NCBI GenBank assembly: GCA_942493075.1
Contig: OW818681.1
Coordinates: 5,828,001 to 5,892,000 of the forward strand
Length of the DNA: 64,000 nucleotides
Origin: JBBQYD01 sp942493075
GTDB lineage: Bacteria > Verrucomicrobiota > Verrucomicrobiia > Limisphaerales > UBA8199
Reading direction: 5' to 3'
The position numbers and the translations under genes were made by a program. Of the stretch, positions 36,658 to 46,963 are shown in pieces. The first letter of the stretch is position 1. Every line of letters starts with the position of its first letter. The notes under the pieces were generated by a model that ran no database searches, was not told the DNA's origin, and was given only the letters and a program-made list of their open reading frames with translations.

Positions 36658-38139
36658 ATGCCTGCGGAGTTGCCCCATTACGCTATGCAACACACCAACC
36701 CTCCCGCTTCGTTCGCAAGCGTCACCCAGACGCGTTCTCAAGGCCTGTCTCGCCGCCGTTTCCTCGCGACGAGCGCGGTGGCCGCCGCAGGCATCTCAAT
36801 CGTCCCCCGCCATGTGCTGGGGGGCCCCAGGTTCGTCCCGCCTAGCGAGAAGGTAAACATCGCCATTATCGGTTGCGGCGGGCAGGGCCAGACGAACATG
36901 AAAGCATTGTTCCAGCAGGACGATGCCCAAATCATCGCCCTGGCTGATCCGTGCGAGCGACAGGATCTCAACGCGTTCTACTACAAATCCGTTGCCGGGC
37001 GGTTGCCGGTCAAGGCTCAGGTGGAAGAGCATTACTCGGCTAAGAAAGCTGGCTACAAGGTGGCTGATTACGAGGATTTCCGTGTGATGCTCGAAAAGGA
37101 GAAGTCGATCGATGCCATACTGTGCGCTACACCGGATCACCTGCATGCTTATGTGTGTGTGAATGCGATGCGCCAGGGCAAACATGTTTACTGCGAGAAA
37201 CCGCTCACCCATAACGTGTGGGAAGCGCGCTTGGTCTCCAAAGTGGCGAAGGAAACCGGTGTGGCCACGCAACTGGGCAATCAGGGACACTCGGGCGACC
37301 ACATCCGCACCACCTGCGAGATGATTTGGGAAGGCGCCATTGGTCATGTCCGCGAGGTGCACGCCTGGACCAATGCGTCACGTTGGAATAAAAACCACAA
37401 GGGAGGCCGGCCACCGGCTGAAAGCACGCCCAAGGGAATGAATTGGGATCTCTGGCTTGGGCCCCGCGAAACGCGTCCTTACAGTTCCATTTACAATCCG
37501 GTTTCCTGGCGCGATTTCTGGGATTTCGGCACGGCGCCTATCGGCGACTTCTTCTGCCACAACTTCGATCCGGCACTTTGGGCGCTCAATTTGCGTGAAC
37601 CCACCAGCATTGAAGCATTCCCGTCGGGCGACGTTGATTCAGTCATCGCTCCTGCCTCGGGCATCTATTATTACCAATTCCCCGCGCGTGGAGCCATGCC
37701 ACCGGTGAAGTTCACATGGTATGAGGGCGGGCTCATGCCCGCGCGCCCTGACATCATGGAAGAGGACGACCAACTTGGGTCGGGCGGCAACGGCATCCTG
37801 TTTGTGGGCGACAAGGGTTACCTGACTTGCGCCGGTTGGGCAGGTCGTCCCACCCTGTTACCGGGCAAACGCGATTCCGAATATCAGCGGCCTCAAAAGA
37901 AACTGCCGCGGGTCAAAGGACACCACCGGGATTGGCTCAACGCCTGCAAGGGAGGCGGACAATCCAGCGCCAACTTCGAGTATGGCGCGGCACTTACGGA
38001 AATCGGACTGCTCGGTTTGGTCGCCATGCGCAGCCGCAAGAAACTGCACTGGGATGCCAAGGCCATGAAATTCACCAACGACGCGGAGGCAAACAAACTG
38101 CTCAAGGGCACTTATAGACCAGGCTGGGAAATCGTGTAA
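36658..38139 (+). CDS. Tat-exported Gfo/Idh/MocA-family oxidoreductase
   Basis: About 493 residues. A twin-arginine signal (S-R-R-R-F-L-A-T-S-A-V-A-A-A-G) is followed by an NAD(P)-binding Rossmann fold (I-A-I-I-G-C-G-G-Q-G-Q-T) and the family's C-E-K-P-L-T-H-N lysine motif. Such proteins oxidise or rearrange sugars and polyols; in Verrucomicrobia and Planctomycetes they often sit beside glycosidases, as here, where a GH106-like gene follows by about 140 nt. The start could be 36658 or 36685; both keep the Tat signal. The substrate is not predictable. Confidence 0.87.
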   Translation: MPAELPHYAMQHTNPPASFASVTQTRSQGLSRRRFLATSAVAAAGISIVPRHVLGGPRFVPPSEKVNIAIIGCGGQGQTNMKALFQQDDAQIIALADPCERQDLNAFYYKSVAGRLPVKAQVEEHYSAKKAGYKVADYEDFRVMLEKEKSIDAILCATPDHLHAYVCVNAMRQGKHVYCEKPLTHNVWEARLVSKVAKETGVATQLGNQGHSGDHIRTTCEMIWEGAIGHVREVHAWTNASRWNKNHKGGRPPAESTPKGMNWDLWLGPRETRPYSSIYNPVSWRDFWDFGTAPIGDFFCHNFDPALWALNLREPTSIEAFPSGDVDSVIAPASGIYYYQFPARGAMPPVKFTWYEGGLMPARPDIMEEDDQLGSGGNGILFVGDKGYLTCAGWAGRPTLLPGKRDSEYQRPQKKLPRVKGHHRDWLNACKGGGQSSANFEYGAALTEIGLLGLVAMRSRKKLHWDAKAMKFTNDAEANKLLKGTYRPGWEIV

Positions 38140-38278
38140 AAAACTTTGGGACGCTGTTGGTGTCTACTGGAAATATGTCTGACATTGCCTTCATTGATTG
38201 CTCTGGGAGTCACTGATGCTAGGTGACCACGGTAACTACGCTATAGCCTGCGACAATGCTCGGAGATACTATCCGGGC

Positions 38279-41050
38279 ATGATGCCATTGCGTCACCTTA
38301 TTACACCGGTGCTGGCTGGATTCCTAATTGTCTGTGCAACTCTGGAATCAGCTCGGTCAGATTCCTGGGAGCAGCGGTTTATCAATCCACCCGCTGATTC
38401 CCGGATCTGCAAGATCATTCATAACTGGCCTGATGCGTCCTCCGCACAGGACGAACTCATCTCCCGGCTCAGCACGCAGGGTTTTGGCGGGGTGGTGTGC
38501 AATGTATCGTTTGACCAGTATCTAAAGAGCGAAGCCAAGTGGCAGGCGTTTGTTCGGGCGGTGCGAACTGCCAAGGATGCCGGGTTCGCCATGTGGCTCT
38601 ATGATGAGCGTGGCTATCCCTCTGGAAACGCTGGGGGACTCACACTCAGTGGCCATCCCGAGTGGGAAGCTACAGGGTTGCTGGTGACCGACAAGTCAGC
38701 AAAAGGTGGTGATTTCACGATGGATGTTCCGCCCGGGAAACTGGTTTTGGCCGCTGCCTATCCTCGGCATGCAAACCAGATCAATCTCACGAATTATGTC
38801 ACCCTCACGGGCCAGGTTCGCGATGGCAAACTATCATGGAATGCTCCCTCCAATGACTGGCGTGTGCTCGTCATAACAGAAGACCAGCTTTACGAGGGCA
38901 CACATGCAGCGGGTAATCTGCATGAAAAGATGCCGTATCCCAACCTACTCCTGCGGGAACCCACGGCCCGTTTCGTTGAACTAACTTATGGCAGTTACGA
39001 GCAGCGGTTGGGGAAGGATCTCAGCCCCTACTTCATGGGGACGTTTACCGACGAGCCGTCTTTGATGAGTTTGTTTTTAAAGCGCATGCCATACAAACCG
39101 TTGCCCTGGGCGGATAACCTGCCGGTTGAATTCGAAAAACGGCGGGGCTATTCGCTCGATCGCACTCTGCTCGCCGCCCTGGCTCTCGATGCGGGAGCAC
39201 GTGGAAAACAGATCCGCTACGACTTCTGGCTCACCGTGGGGGAACTCGTCGCAGATAACTATTTCGGACAACTCCAAAAGGCCGGGCGAAACCTCCGGGT
39301 GCCATCCGGCGGACATTTGCTCGCCGAGGAAGGAATCGTGGGACACGTGCCGCTTTACGGTGATTTCTTCCGATGCATTCGGCGGCTGGATGCGCCCAGC
39401 ATTGATTGCCTGACTAGTGTGCCGGCAAACGTGCCTTGGTACATTGCCCGGCTCTTGAGCAGCGCGGCGGAACTGGAGCAACGCACGCTGGTAATGAGCG
39501 AGACATCCGACCACGAACAGCAGTATCGCCCTGAAGGCGACAAACGCCCCAGGCAGGTCGTGACCGAAGCCGAGATTCGCGGCACATGCAATCGACAGAT
39601 CGTAGCGGGTGTTAACGCGATCACCAGCTACTACAGTTACTCTGGACTGAGCGACGAAGAACTGCGCCGCATCAATGCCTGGGTCGGCCGCTGTAGCACC
39701 GCGTTGCGTGGAGGACACCAGGTAGCGGATATCGCCGTGCTCTACCCCACCGAGAGCCTCTGGACGCGCTTCGTTCCATCCCGAATCTGGACCCAGGAAG
39801 CTGGTGCTGCGGCTCGTGTTGAGACGCTGTACCGTTCAGCCGCGCAAAGCCTGTTCGATCACCAACGCGATTTCACCTTTGTCGATAGTCAGGCGCTCAT
39901 GGACGCCCAAATCCGTTCCGGCAGCCTGGTGCACAATGAACTGCGCTGGCGAGTCCTGATTTTGCCAGGCACTGACACCCTGCCCTTGTCTGCCTGGCAA
40001 AAGCTCTCTGATTTTGTTGATGCCGGCGGTGTATTGATTTGCCTTGGAGAGCTGCCCACCAATAGCGAGCGCGAGTTTCCTTCCGCGCAGGTTCTCAAAA
40101 TCCGTCAGAAACTTTGGGGCGCTGCCGCCGCATCCGAGCATCCCGGACCGCTGACCTCAAATAATCGGCGCAAAGGAATGGCTGTTTATCTCCCACAAGG
40201 ATTTGAGGGCATGCTGCCGCACGCAATCGCGAGGGTGCTTGAGCCGGATGTGCAGATGGCTGAACCCAAGGCTCCCATCCGGGTAACGCATCGTCGCCTG
40301 GAAGGTCACGAAGTCTATTTCGTTATCAATGACAGCGCCAAAGCGTGGAAAGGCAACGTCAGCTTTGCTGCGAAAGGACACGGACAGCTTTGTGACCCCG
40401 CCAGCGGTGGGATCGAACCCGTGAAGCAGGCTGGCTCAGTCGTGCTGGAGCTCGAGCCTTACGGTGCCCGGATACTGCGGTTCCCTGCTGCGCGAGCAAC
40501 AGCGCGAACGCAGCCGAAAGACGGACTACTCCCCAAAACCACCTTGAAAGCGGTACCCATCGTCGAGCCGAGCGTGGGCCAGGGGGAATTTGTCCGTTCG
40601 AAGATTACTCGCGAAGATAGACCACAAAGCAGCGGCCCGGTGTGGCACGCTGCGGCAACCCTGACGAAGGGCGAGACAGATACCTTTTTGTTTCTCCAAA
40701 TGCGCTTTCCTCAGGTCCTGGATTTGAGCAGAGCGCAGCATCTGGAGATAACGAGCTGGACGCCGGATAACCAGTCCACACCAACACAACTCCTCGTGAT
40801 TGTGTCCGAAGAAGGTGGCGGTGATTTCATCGCCGAGACGGGCCGCTCACTGGCAACGCCAGGAGAAGATCGTTCGTATGTAGCCCTCAGCCGTTTCCAG
40901 CTCGCAGGTTGGTCCAAAGATGCCGATGGCATGTTGGATCTGAAGAAAGTGCGCGACATCCGGATTGGCTGGGGTGGATACCACGGAGAAAAGGACGAGG
41001 CGGTTGAGTTTCGAGTTGCACTCCCGCAACTGGGAGTTATCGAGAACTAA
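38279..41050 (+). CDS. Exported GH106-like glycoside hydrolase (alpha-L-rhamnosidase-type)
   Basis: About 923 residues. The ATG pair at 38279/38282 gives a clean signal peptide (L-I-T-P-V-L-A-G-F-L-I-V-C-A-T). The catalytic part has W-L-Y-D-E-R-G-Y-P-S-G-N-A-G-G near residue 115 and T-D-E-P-S about 265, a pattern recalled from GH106-type rhamnosidases; a jelly-roll-like module (from about 770) forms the C-terminus. It would release terminal sugars, perhaps rhamnose, from plant or algal polysaccharides in the periplasm. Substrate assignment is inference. Confidence 0.72.
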   Translation: MMPLRHLITPVLAGFLIVCATLESARSDSWEQRFINPPADSRICKIIHNWPDASSAQDELISRLSTQGFGGVVCNVSFDQYLKSEAKWQAFVRAVRTAKDAGFAMWLYDERGYPSGNAGGLTLSGHPEWEATGLLVTDKSAKGGDFTMDVPPGKLVLAAAYPRHANQINLTNYVTLTGQVRDGKLSWNAPSNDWRVLVITEDQLYEGTHAAGNLHEKMPYPNLLLREPTARFVELTYGSYEQRLGKDLSPYFMGTFTDEPSLMSLFLKRMPYKPLPWADNLPVEFEKRRGYSLDRTLLAALALDAGARGKQIRYDFWLTVGELVADNYFGQLQKAGRNLRVPSGGHLLAEEGIVGHVPLYGDFFRCIRRLDAPSIDCLTSVPANVPWYIARLLSSAAELEQRTLVMSETSDHEQQYRPEGDKRPRQVVTEAEIRGTCNRQIVAGVNAITSYYSYSGLSDEELRRINAWVGRCSTALRGGHQVADIAVLYPTESLWTRFVPSRIWTQEAGAAARVETLYRSAAQSLFDHQRDFTFVDSQALMDAQIRSGSLVHNELRWRVLILPGTDTLPLSAWQKLSDFVDAGGVLICLGELPTNSEREFPSAQVLKIRQKLWGAAAASEHPGPLTSNNRRKGMAVYLPQGFEGMLPHAIARVLEPDVQMAEPKAPIRVTHRRLEGHEVYFVINDSAKAWKGNVSFAAKGHGQLCDPASGGIEPVKQAGSVVLELEPYGARILRFPAARATARTQPKDGLLPKTTLKAVPIVEPSVGQGEFVRSKITREDRPQSSGPVWHAAATLTKGETDTFLFLQMRFPQVLDLSRAQHLEITSWTPDNQSTPTQLLVIVSEEGGGDFIAETGRSLATPGEDRSYVALSRFQLAGWSKDADGMLDLKKVRDIRIGWGGYHGEKDEAVEFRVALPQLGVIEN

Positions 41051-41088
41051 CCGAGTCTTGCAGCTTCCTGCGGCGCCGGGCTATGGGT

Positions 41089-42354
41089 TCAGGCGCGGGA
41101 CGGCTGTTCTGCTTTCCAATCGTTGAGGCCGCGTTCGCCCCGGGGCGAATCGGGCGAGAGCCCGAGGCTCTCCAGCGCTTCGCCAATCAGGTACAAAGAT
41201 CCAGTGATAACCAGCACCGGGTCTCTCGACGATGCTTCCAAAGCTTCCTTCAAGCTCGGAAATTCCCGCACCTCCACACCCGGATTCGCCTCGTGACATG
41301 GACCAGCAAGATCCTGTGGGGGCGCGGTGCGTTCGCTGTGCACCGGCACGAGCAGTATCTTTCCGGCGAATGGCGCGATCAGACGGCACATCGGCGCCCA
41401 ATCCTTATCCTGCAAGATCCCCAGGATCAGCGTTGGTTTCTCAAGCCTCGCGTCCTGGAGCGTGCGTGCCAGCATTTCCATGCCGCCGATGTTATGCGCG
41501 CCATCGAGCAGCACGGTGCGTCCATCGGCCAGTCTTTCCAATTGCAATCGGCCTGCCCAGCTAACAGTCGTGAGTCCTTTGCGCACAGCGGGCTCATCAA
41601 CTGGAAAGGTGGCTTGAAGGACATCGACTGTGGCCAAGGCTACTGCTGCGTTCAGGCGTTGATGCTGCCCCAATAAGGGCAGTTGCAGGCTGGTGAGTGG
41701 TTCGCTGCAAAGCTCGGCTTCCGATACCAGTCGCACGGGTGCCTTGTTCGCCTGGGCAGCAGCGCGGATGACTTCCAGCACCTCAGCCTGCGCCGCACCG
41801 GTGATAACCGGCACGTCTGGCTTGATGATGCCCGCCTTCTCACTGGCTATGCTCGCCAGCGTATGGCCCAGCCACTTTTGGTGATCGTAATGGATGTTCG
41901 TGATCACGCTGGCCAGCGGAGTCACGATATTTGTCGCATCCAGACGCCCTCCCAAGCCGGTCTCCCAGATCACGAGGTCGCACTTCTGCTCCACGAAATA
42001 CTGGAGGGCCATGACAGTGACCACCTCGAAAAAGGTCGGATGCTCATCCGCTGAAAACTGCCCCAGCAGCGGGCGCATGTTTTCCACCAATCGGACAATA
42101 TCTCCCTCTGGAGCGGGCCTGCGATTTACCTGTATCCGTTCACCGAATGCAACAAGGTGGGGCGAGGTGAACAGGCCCACGCGCAATCCTGCCGCGCGGT
42201 AAATGCTCTCCAGCATGGCGCAAGTAGAGCCCTTGCCATTGGTACCGGCTACGTGAATGAACCGGAGCCTCGTATGCGGACTGCCTGCAAGTTGAGCCAG
42301 GCGAAAGGTATTGCCCAAGCCGAGCTTGGTGCCATACCACCGCAGGCCGTACAA
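41089..42354 (-). CDS. folC: Folylpolyglutamate synthase / dihydrofolate synthase
   Basis: A 421-residue Mur-ligase-type enzyme that adds glutamate to folates, and probably also to dihydropteroate. The ATP-binding P-loop A-G-T-N-G-K-G-S-T lies near residue 36, followed by F-T-S-P-H-L; E-T-G-L-G-G-R-L-D-A-T-N and D-G-A-H-N are also family blocks. The frame starts at a TTG (42354), but plausible family sequence (T-F-L-S-Y-A-E-T-I-E-F) continues upstream in the same frame without an ATG or GTG, so the true start may be an unusual codon a little further up. Confidence 0.9.
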   Translation of the reverse strand: MYGLRWYGTKLGLGNTFRLAQLAGSPHTRLRFIHVAGTNGKGSTCAMLESIYRAAGLRVGLFTSPHLVAFGERIQVNRRPAPEGDIVRLVENMRPLLGQFSADEHPTFFEVVTVMALQYFVEQKCDLVIWETGLGGRLDATNIVTPLASVITNIHYDHQKWLGHTLASIASEKAGIIKPDVPVITGAAQAEVLEVIRAAAQANKAPVRLVSEAELCSEPLTSLQLPLLGQHQRLNAAVALATVDVLQATFPVDEPAVRKGLTTVSWAGRLQLERLADGRTVLLDGAHNIGGMEMLARTLQDARLEKPTLILGILQDKDWAPMCRLIAPFAGKILLVPVHSERTAPPQDLAGPCHEANPGVEVREFPSLKEALEASSRDPVLVITGSLYLIGEALESLGLSPDSPRGERGLNDWKAEQPSRA

Positions 42355-42426
42355 AAACTCAATGGTTTCGGCGTAGCTCAGAAACGTGTCTTCGATTGTG
42401 CGGGACGCTGGTGAATCACACGACTG

Positions 42427-44037
42427 CTAAGGCTGCGCTCCGGTGACATTAAGCGCCGCAGCGATAAAGCCCTTGAACAATGGATGGGGCAGGTGCGGCT
42501 TGCTCTGAAACTCGGGATGGAACTGGCAGGCGATGAAAAACGGATGATCGGGCAACTCAATGATCTCAACCAAATGGTTGTCCGGGGTAGTTCCGGCGAA
42601 AACAAAACCGGATGCGGCAAACTGTTCCCGATAGGCATTGTTGAATTCGTAGCGGTGGCGGTGGCGTTCCTTGATCAGGAGCTGGCCGTAAAGCTGCGCC
42701 GTGCGGGACCCGGGTTTGAGCTGGCAAGGCTGAGCACCCAACCGCATCGTACCACCTTTCCTCGTCACTCGCGTCTGGGAGTCAATCATTGCAATAACCG
42801 GATGCGGAGTCGCCGGATCAAACTCACAGGAATGTGCCCCCTCCAGCCCCAACACGTGGCGGGCATACTCGATGGTGGCAATTTGCATTCCCAGACAGAG
42901 ACCAAAATACGGCAACCGGTTTTCGCGGGCATACTGCGCTGCCAGGATCTTGCCTTCAATACCGCGCTCACCGAATCCGCCCGGCACCAGGATGCCGTGC
43001 AAGCCCTTCAACAACTGCTCAGGGCCTTCCTTCTCGATATCTTCAGAATCCACCCGCTGGATCTCCACTCCGCAATCGTTGCCTACTCCGCCGTGAACAA
43101 TGGCTTCGTAAACGGATTTATAGGCGTCCTGCAGCTCGATGTACTTCCCGACCACTCCAATGCGCACCCGGTTTTTAGGGGCGATCAGTTTGCGGATGAT
43201 CTCTTCCCAGTGCGACATGTCGGGCGCCGGGGTGGTCAGCTTCAACTGGCGGCAAACCAGCTCATCCACGCGCTCCTTCTGCAACATCAGAGGCACTTCA
43301 TAGATGCTGTGATCCACATCTTTTTCTTCGATTACGGCTTCCTGCGGGACATTGCAGAACAGCGAAATCTTCTGGCGCAGTTCCTTTTCCAGGGGCCGCT
43401 CACAGCGACACACCAGAATATGAGGGGCGATGCCGATTTCCCGCAGCTTGGCTACAGATTGTTGTGTCGGCTTCGTCTTGAGCTCGCCGGCCGCCTTGAT
43501 GAACGGCACGTAGGTCACGTGAACGAACAGCGCGTTCTCTGGTCCCACCTCCAGCGCAAACTCACGGATAGCCTCCAAAAACGGGAGACCTTCGATATCA
43601 CCAGTGGTCCCGCCAATCTCAGTGATAATCACGTCGGCACCGGAATGTTCCGCTAACGTGTGAATCCGTTTCTGGATCTCGTCCGTAACGTGCGGAATGA
43701 CTTGAACTGTCTTTCCAAGGTACTTTCCCTCACGCTCATTGTTCAGCACAGTCTGGTAAACCTGGCCGCTGGTCAGGTTGTTCAGACGGGAGAGGCGGCA
43801 GCTAGTGAACCGCTCGTAATGGCCCAGGTCCAGATCCGTCTCCGCGCCGTCATCCAGCACATAGACTTCACCGTGCTGATACGGGCTCATGGTGCCGGGG
43901 TCCACGTTGAGGTAGGGGTCGAACTTTTGGAGACAGACCTTGAGCCCGCGGTTTTCCAGCAGGGTCCCGATCGCGGCGGCCGTCAAGCCTTTGCCCAATG
44001 AACTGACCACGCCACCTGTAACAAATATGTATTTCAT
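42427..44037 (-). CDS. pyrG: CTP synthase
   Basis: A 536-residue enzyme that makes CTP from UTP, ATP and glutamine. The N-terminal synthetase domain starts M-K-Y-I-F-V-T-G-G-V-V-S-S-L-G-K-G-L; the C-terminal glutaminase domain has the catalytic Cys in G-L-C-L-G-M-Q and the His/Glu in Q-F-H-P-E-F. The ATG at 44037 is the family start (44046 also possible). The frame is open to 44205, but that includes a leader hairpin. Confidence 0.96.
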   Translation of the reverse strand: MKYIFVTGGVVSSLGKGLTAAAIGTLLENRGLKVCLQKFDPYLNVDPGTMSPYQHGEVYVLDDGAETDLDLGHYERFTSCRLSRLNNLTSGQVYQTVLNNEREGKYLGKTVQVIPHVTDEIQKRIHTLAEHSGADVIITEIGGTTGDIEGLPFLEAIREFALEVGPENALFVHVTYVPFIKAAGELKTKPTQQSVAKLREIGIAPHILVCRCERPLEKELRQKISLFCNVPQEAVIEEKDVDHSIYEVPLMLQKERVDELVCRQLKLTTPAPDMSHWEEIIRKLIAPKNRVRIGVVGKYIELQDAYKSVYEAIVHGGVGNDCGVEIQRVDSEDIEKEGPEQLLKGLHGILVPGGFGERGIEGKILAAQYARENRLPYFGLCLGMQIATIEYARHVLGLEGAHSCEFDPATPHPVIAMIDSQTRVTRKGGTMRLGAQPCQLKPGSRTAQLYGQLLIKERHRHRYEFNNAYREQFAASGFVFAGTTPDNHLVEIIELPDHPFFIACQFHPEFQSKPHLPHPLFKGFIAAALNVTGAQP

Positions 44038-44111
44038 CGCCGCCATGGTTATGGAGCTGGACCGGCTCCGGTTTCCCGAAAAAAAACGCCTAGAGGCGCC
44101 TTGAACTTCCC

Positions 44112-44156
44112 AAAAAGCAAATGCCGCCAACTGTTCGCTCACCGAACACTGGCGGC
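44112..44156 (-). terminator. Hairpin with short T-run in the slyX-pyrG gap
   Basis: An interrupted stem (44123-44129 GCCGCCA with 44150-44156, plus inner TGTTCG/CGAACA) followed on the minus strand by ATTTGCTTTTTGG. It may end the slyX transcript or act as an attenuator in the pyrG leader. Confidence 0.55.
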
Positions 44157-44301
44157 CTGGCGCATCATCCGAGGCTGCGCACCCGGCTAGTATGCCCTTT
44201 GGCACAAAAATGACAAGCCATCACTCCATTCCGTGTTTCCTGCCGTGTTAATGCAACTAACCTAATAGTATCGGACAACCTACTCGCATCAGCGCCATGC
44301 C

Positions 44302-44514
44302 TTATTGATGATGCGGGGGCTTTGGGTTGGTCGCCTTGATGCGGTCCAGTTCAATCGTTTCGAGCGTGTCAGCCTGCTTCTGCAAGTGCTTTCTCAATTG
44401 AGCCAATTCCCGCGCTTGCTCGGTAACGACACCGTTGAGCTGATCGGTCAGGTGTTCTAAATGGGCAACAGCCGATTCCAAGCTCGTGAGCCGCTCGGCA
44501 AACTCATCATTCAT
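44302..44514 (-). CDS. slyX: SlyX-family protein
   Basis: A 70-residue coiled-coil protein (heptads throughout: L-E-S-A-V-A-H-L-E-H-L-T-D-Q-L) ending K-P-P-H-H-Q, like the P-P-H-Y tail of SlyX. Its role is unknown. The start at 44514 (M-N-D-E-F-A-E-R-L) fits the family; the frame opens at 44535. Confidence 0.75.
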   Translation of the reverse strand: MNDEFAERLTSLESAVAHLEHLTDQLNGVVTEQARELAQLRKHLQKQADTLETIELDRIKATNPKPPHHQ

Positions 44515-44687
44515 AACAGCAGTGTGACCCCACATCCGGTCGAAGCAAGTCTGGACCCGGACGGACCACGCACGACGCTTTCAAGCCCCCCATGTTTTGT
44601 GTTTCACACCTATCCGCCGCATTTTTCCATTCTCTGCTGGCTTCAGCGGCCACTATGGATTATCAGTTTCAGTATCCAATTTCCACC

Positions 44688-45848
44688 ATGAGCACCCAGA
44701 TCAATCGGCGCGATTTCCTGAAGACCACGGCCCTCTCCACCGCTGCAACCGCTACCCTGCTCACAGGAGTTTCACTGCAAGCTGAGACACCCGCACAATC
44801 CGGGAACCCATTCCCACGTTGGCGCGGCTTTAATCTCACCGACTTCAACTCACCCGACCCGGCTCCGGCGCGTTGGGGCACCACTGACGAAGATCTCAAA
44901 TGGATGATCGATTGGGGATTTGACTTCATCCGCCTGCCAATGGCTTACCCGCGTTACCTGGAGTTCGATCGGTCGCGAAACATCCGGCCGGGTGAGGTGT
45001 GCAAGTTCAATGAGCGCGAACTGGAACGCATTGAGGGATTTGTTCGCAAGGCGCAACAGCAGGGCTTGCATGTGAGCCTGAACCTGCACCGCGCTCCCGG
45101 TTACTGCATCAACGCCGGATTCCACGAGCCGTTTGATCTCTGGAAATCATCCGAAGCCCAAGAAGCGTTCTACGTTCATTGGGGAATGTGGGCCAAACGC
45201 TTCAAAGACGTGCCCCCGGAGAAAATCAGCTTCGATCTCTTGAACGAGCCCGCCGTGCGCTCGGACATGAACGATCAGCATGCCAAAAACAGCGACATCC
45301 CGGGTGATCTTTACCGCAAAGTTGCCAAAGGCGCTGTGGACGCCATCCGGTCGGCTAACCCGCGTCATCTGGTCATTGCCGATGGCAACCGGGTCGGCAG
45401 TCTCGTCACGCCTGAGTTGAAGGATTTGAACATTGGGCAGAGTTGCCGTGGTTATTATCCGGGAACCATTTCGCATTTCCGCGCGCCATGGGCTAACAAA
45501 GATCCTGAGAAATGTCCCCCGCCCGTCTGGCCTGGCAAAATGAATGGGGAAATGTTCGATCGCGCCAAATTGGAGACGTTCTACAAAGAATGGATCGCTT
45601 TGGCCAAGAGCGGCGTCGGCGTGCATTGCGGCGAATGCGGGTGTTGGAACAAAACACCGCACAACGTCTTCCTCGCATGGTTCAAAGACGTCCTCAGCAT
45701 TCTCACCTCCAACAAAATCGGGTATGCCCTATGGAATTTCCGGGGTGACTTCGGAATTCTGGACTCGCGCCGCGACGATGTGGCCTACGAGGATTGGCAC
45801 GGACACAAACTCGATGGCAAACTGCTGGCACTACTTAAAAGCAATTAG
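44688..45848 (+). CDS. Tat-exported GH5-type glycoside hydrolase (cellulase family)
   Basis: About 386 residues. A Tat signal (N-R-R-D-F-L-K-T-T-A-L-S) precedes a TIM-barrel with GH5 landmarks: R-G-F-N-L-T-D-F, F-D-F-I-R-L-P-M-A-Y, H-R-A-P-G-Y, the acid/base Glu in F-D-L-L-N-E-P and the nucleophile Glu in H-C-G-E-C-G. It would cleave beta-1,4-glucan or mannan-type chains outside the cytoplasm. The ATG at 44688 is chosen because it immediately precedes the Tat motif. Confidence 0.85.
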   Translation: MSTQINRRDFLKTTALSTAATATLLTGVSLQAETPAQSGNPFPRWRGFNLTDFNSPDPAPARWGTTDEDLKWMIDWGFDFIRLPMAYPRYLEFDRSRNIRPGEVCKFNERELERIEGFVRKAQQQGLHVSLNLHRAPGYCINAGFHEPFDLWKSSEAQEAFYVHWGMWAKRFKDVPPEKISFDLLNEPAVRSDMNDQHAKNSDIPGDLYRKVAKGAVDAIRSANPRHLVIADGNRVGSLVTPELKDLNIGQSCRGYYPGTISHFRAPWANKDPEKCPPPVWPGKMNGEMFDRAKLETFYKEWIALAKSGVGVHCGECGCWNKTPHNVFLAWFKDVLSILTSNKIGYALWNFRGDFGILDSRRDDVAYEDWHGHKLDGKLLALLKSN

Positions 45849-46113
45849 GTTGCCCCGGTGTCCTCTCCGGGCGGGTACCAATTTTAGCGTAGTGTCCGCG
45901 CCAGCGTCAGGCGTCGAAGGTTTCGATCCGGGTAGAAGACTCAGGGAGCGTCGCTTGCGGTCTTGGAGCTGTAGTCCTCTCTGGATGCCAGCGCCTGCGG
46001 CTTCTCTGATTTGATAACCGCGGTTGGGAGGCATCTGCGACCCCTCACGGGGTCGTGTCCCCTCTGACACGCTACCATCCGACACCCGATCACGGTTGAA
46101 CAAAGGGACAGGA

Positions 46114-46258
46114 ATGACGAACTTCGCAGAATCCTTACTGTTGGTAATTACGACCCGAAGAAGAAATGTTTCCTGGTTTTTCAGGTTTGCGCCTTGGAGC
46201 GCAAACCTGAAAAACCAGGTTGAAGCAAGAGGTACGCGCGCATTACCAACAGTACGGT
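46114..46258. repeat. MITE-like nested inverted repeat element, copy 1
   Basis: An outer inverted pair (ACTGTTGGTAAT 46137-46148 with its complement 46242-46253) encloses a perfect 21-bp stem (46172-46192 with 46199-46219). The left flank, beginning at about 46114 (ACTTCGCAGAATCC), recurs in reverse orientation at about 54345-54380. The rest of the gap 45849-46523 has no recognisable gene; it holds another small hairpin near 46340. Confidence 0.7.
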
Positions 46259-46523
46259 GAGCGATCTGCAGATGGGTGGCTCGTGAGCAATATTCGCCCG
46301 GGGGGAGCGCCGCTTGCGCACAGAAAACACACGCCGCGTCGGGAGACGCGGCCTGCAGGGCGGACGGTATTCGGCAAATCTGCGTGCCCGGACAATCGCA
46401 CGATTACCGTATCACAAACCACCACCCTAAACTGTGAAATCTCTTTCATGCATACGCGCTGCCCCCTCCGAATTTCGCGCGAATCGCTTTGACGGCCTTT
46501 TATACTGGTAGCATCATAGGTTT

Positions 46524-46877
46524 ATGAACTTGATCATTTCGACGCACAATCTGACGCTGACCGGCGCCATCGAAGATCACATCATCACCCGCGTTCAGAA
46601 GCTGCAACATCTGGACAAGTTTGCAATTAACGCGCGCGTGATCGTTGAACACGACAAGACGAAGGCTCCTGAGCGCCAGTTTTCCTGCTCGGTTCGCTTC
46701 GAAGTGCCGGGACCCGATCTGTTTGCGGAAGACGCTCAAAGCGACCTTTACGCGGCGATTGATCTGGTTTCCAAGAAGATCGAACAACAGATCCGTAAAC
46801 GTCAAAGCAAGTACAAGGCGCTAAAACACAAGGTAGCCTCCCGCACCAAGCGGACGCGCCAGGAAAAAGGGGCGTAG
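46524..46877 (+). CDS. hpf: Ribosome hibernation-promoting factor
   Basis: A 117-residue HPF/RaiA-type protein (short form) that binds the 30S subunit and holds inactive ribosomes. It begins M-N-L-I-I-S-T-H-N-L-T-L-T and has the family's F-A-E-D-A-Q-S-D-L-Y-A-A-I-D-L-V-like block (here starting L-F-A-E-D) and a basic tail. An AGG lies just before the ATG. Confidence 0.93.
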   Translation: MNLIISTHNLTLTGAIEDHIITRVQKLQHLDKFAINARVIVEHDKTKAPERQFSCSVRFEVPGPDLFAEDAQSDLYAAIDLVSKKIEQQIRKRQSKYKALKHKVASRTKRTRQEKGA

Positions 46878-46963
46878 CGCAAGGCTGTGTTGCCGTTAGC
46901 TAACCATTTTTGGGAGTTTTTGAGGCTTTTCCCAAGCCTCCATCAGCACGCGCACCCGGGGAC

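Noticed and set aside
42484..43656. A 390-codon plus-strand frame.
   Set aside because: It is antisense to pyrG, and no protein-family signal was seen.
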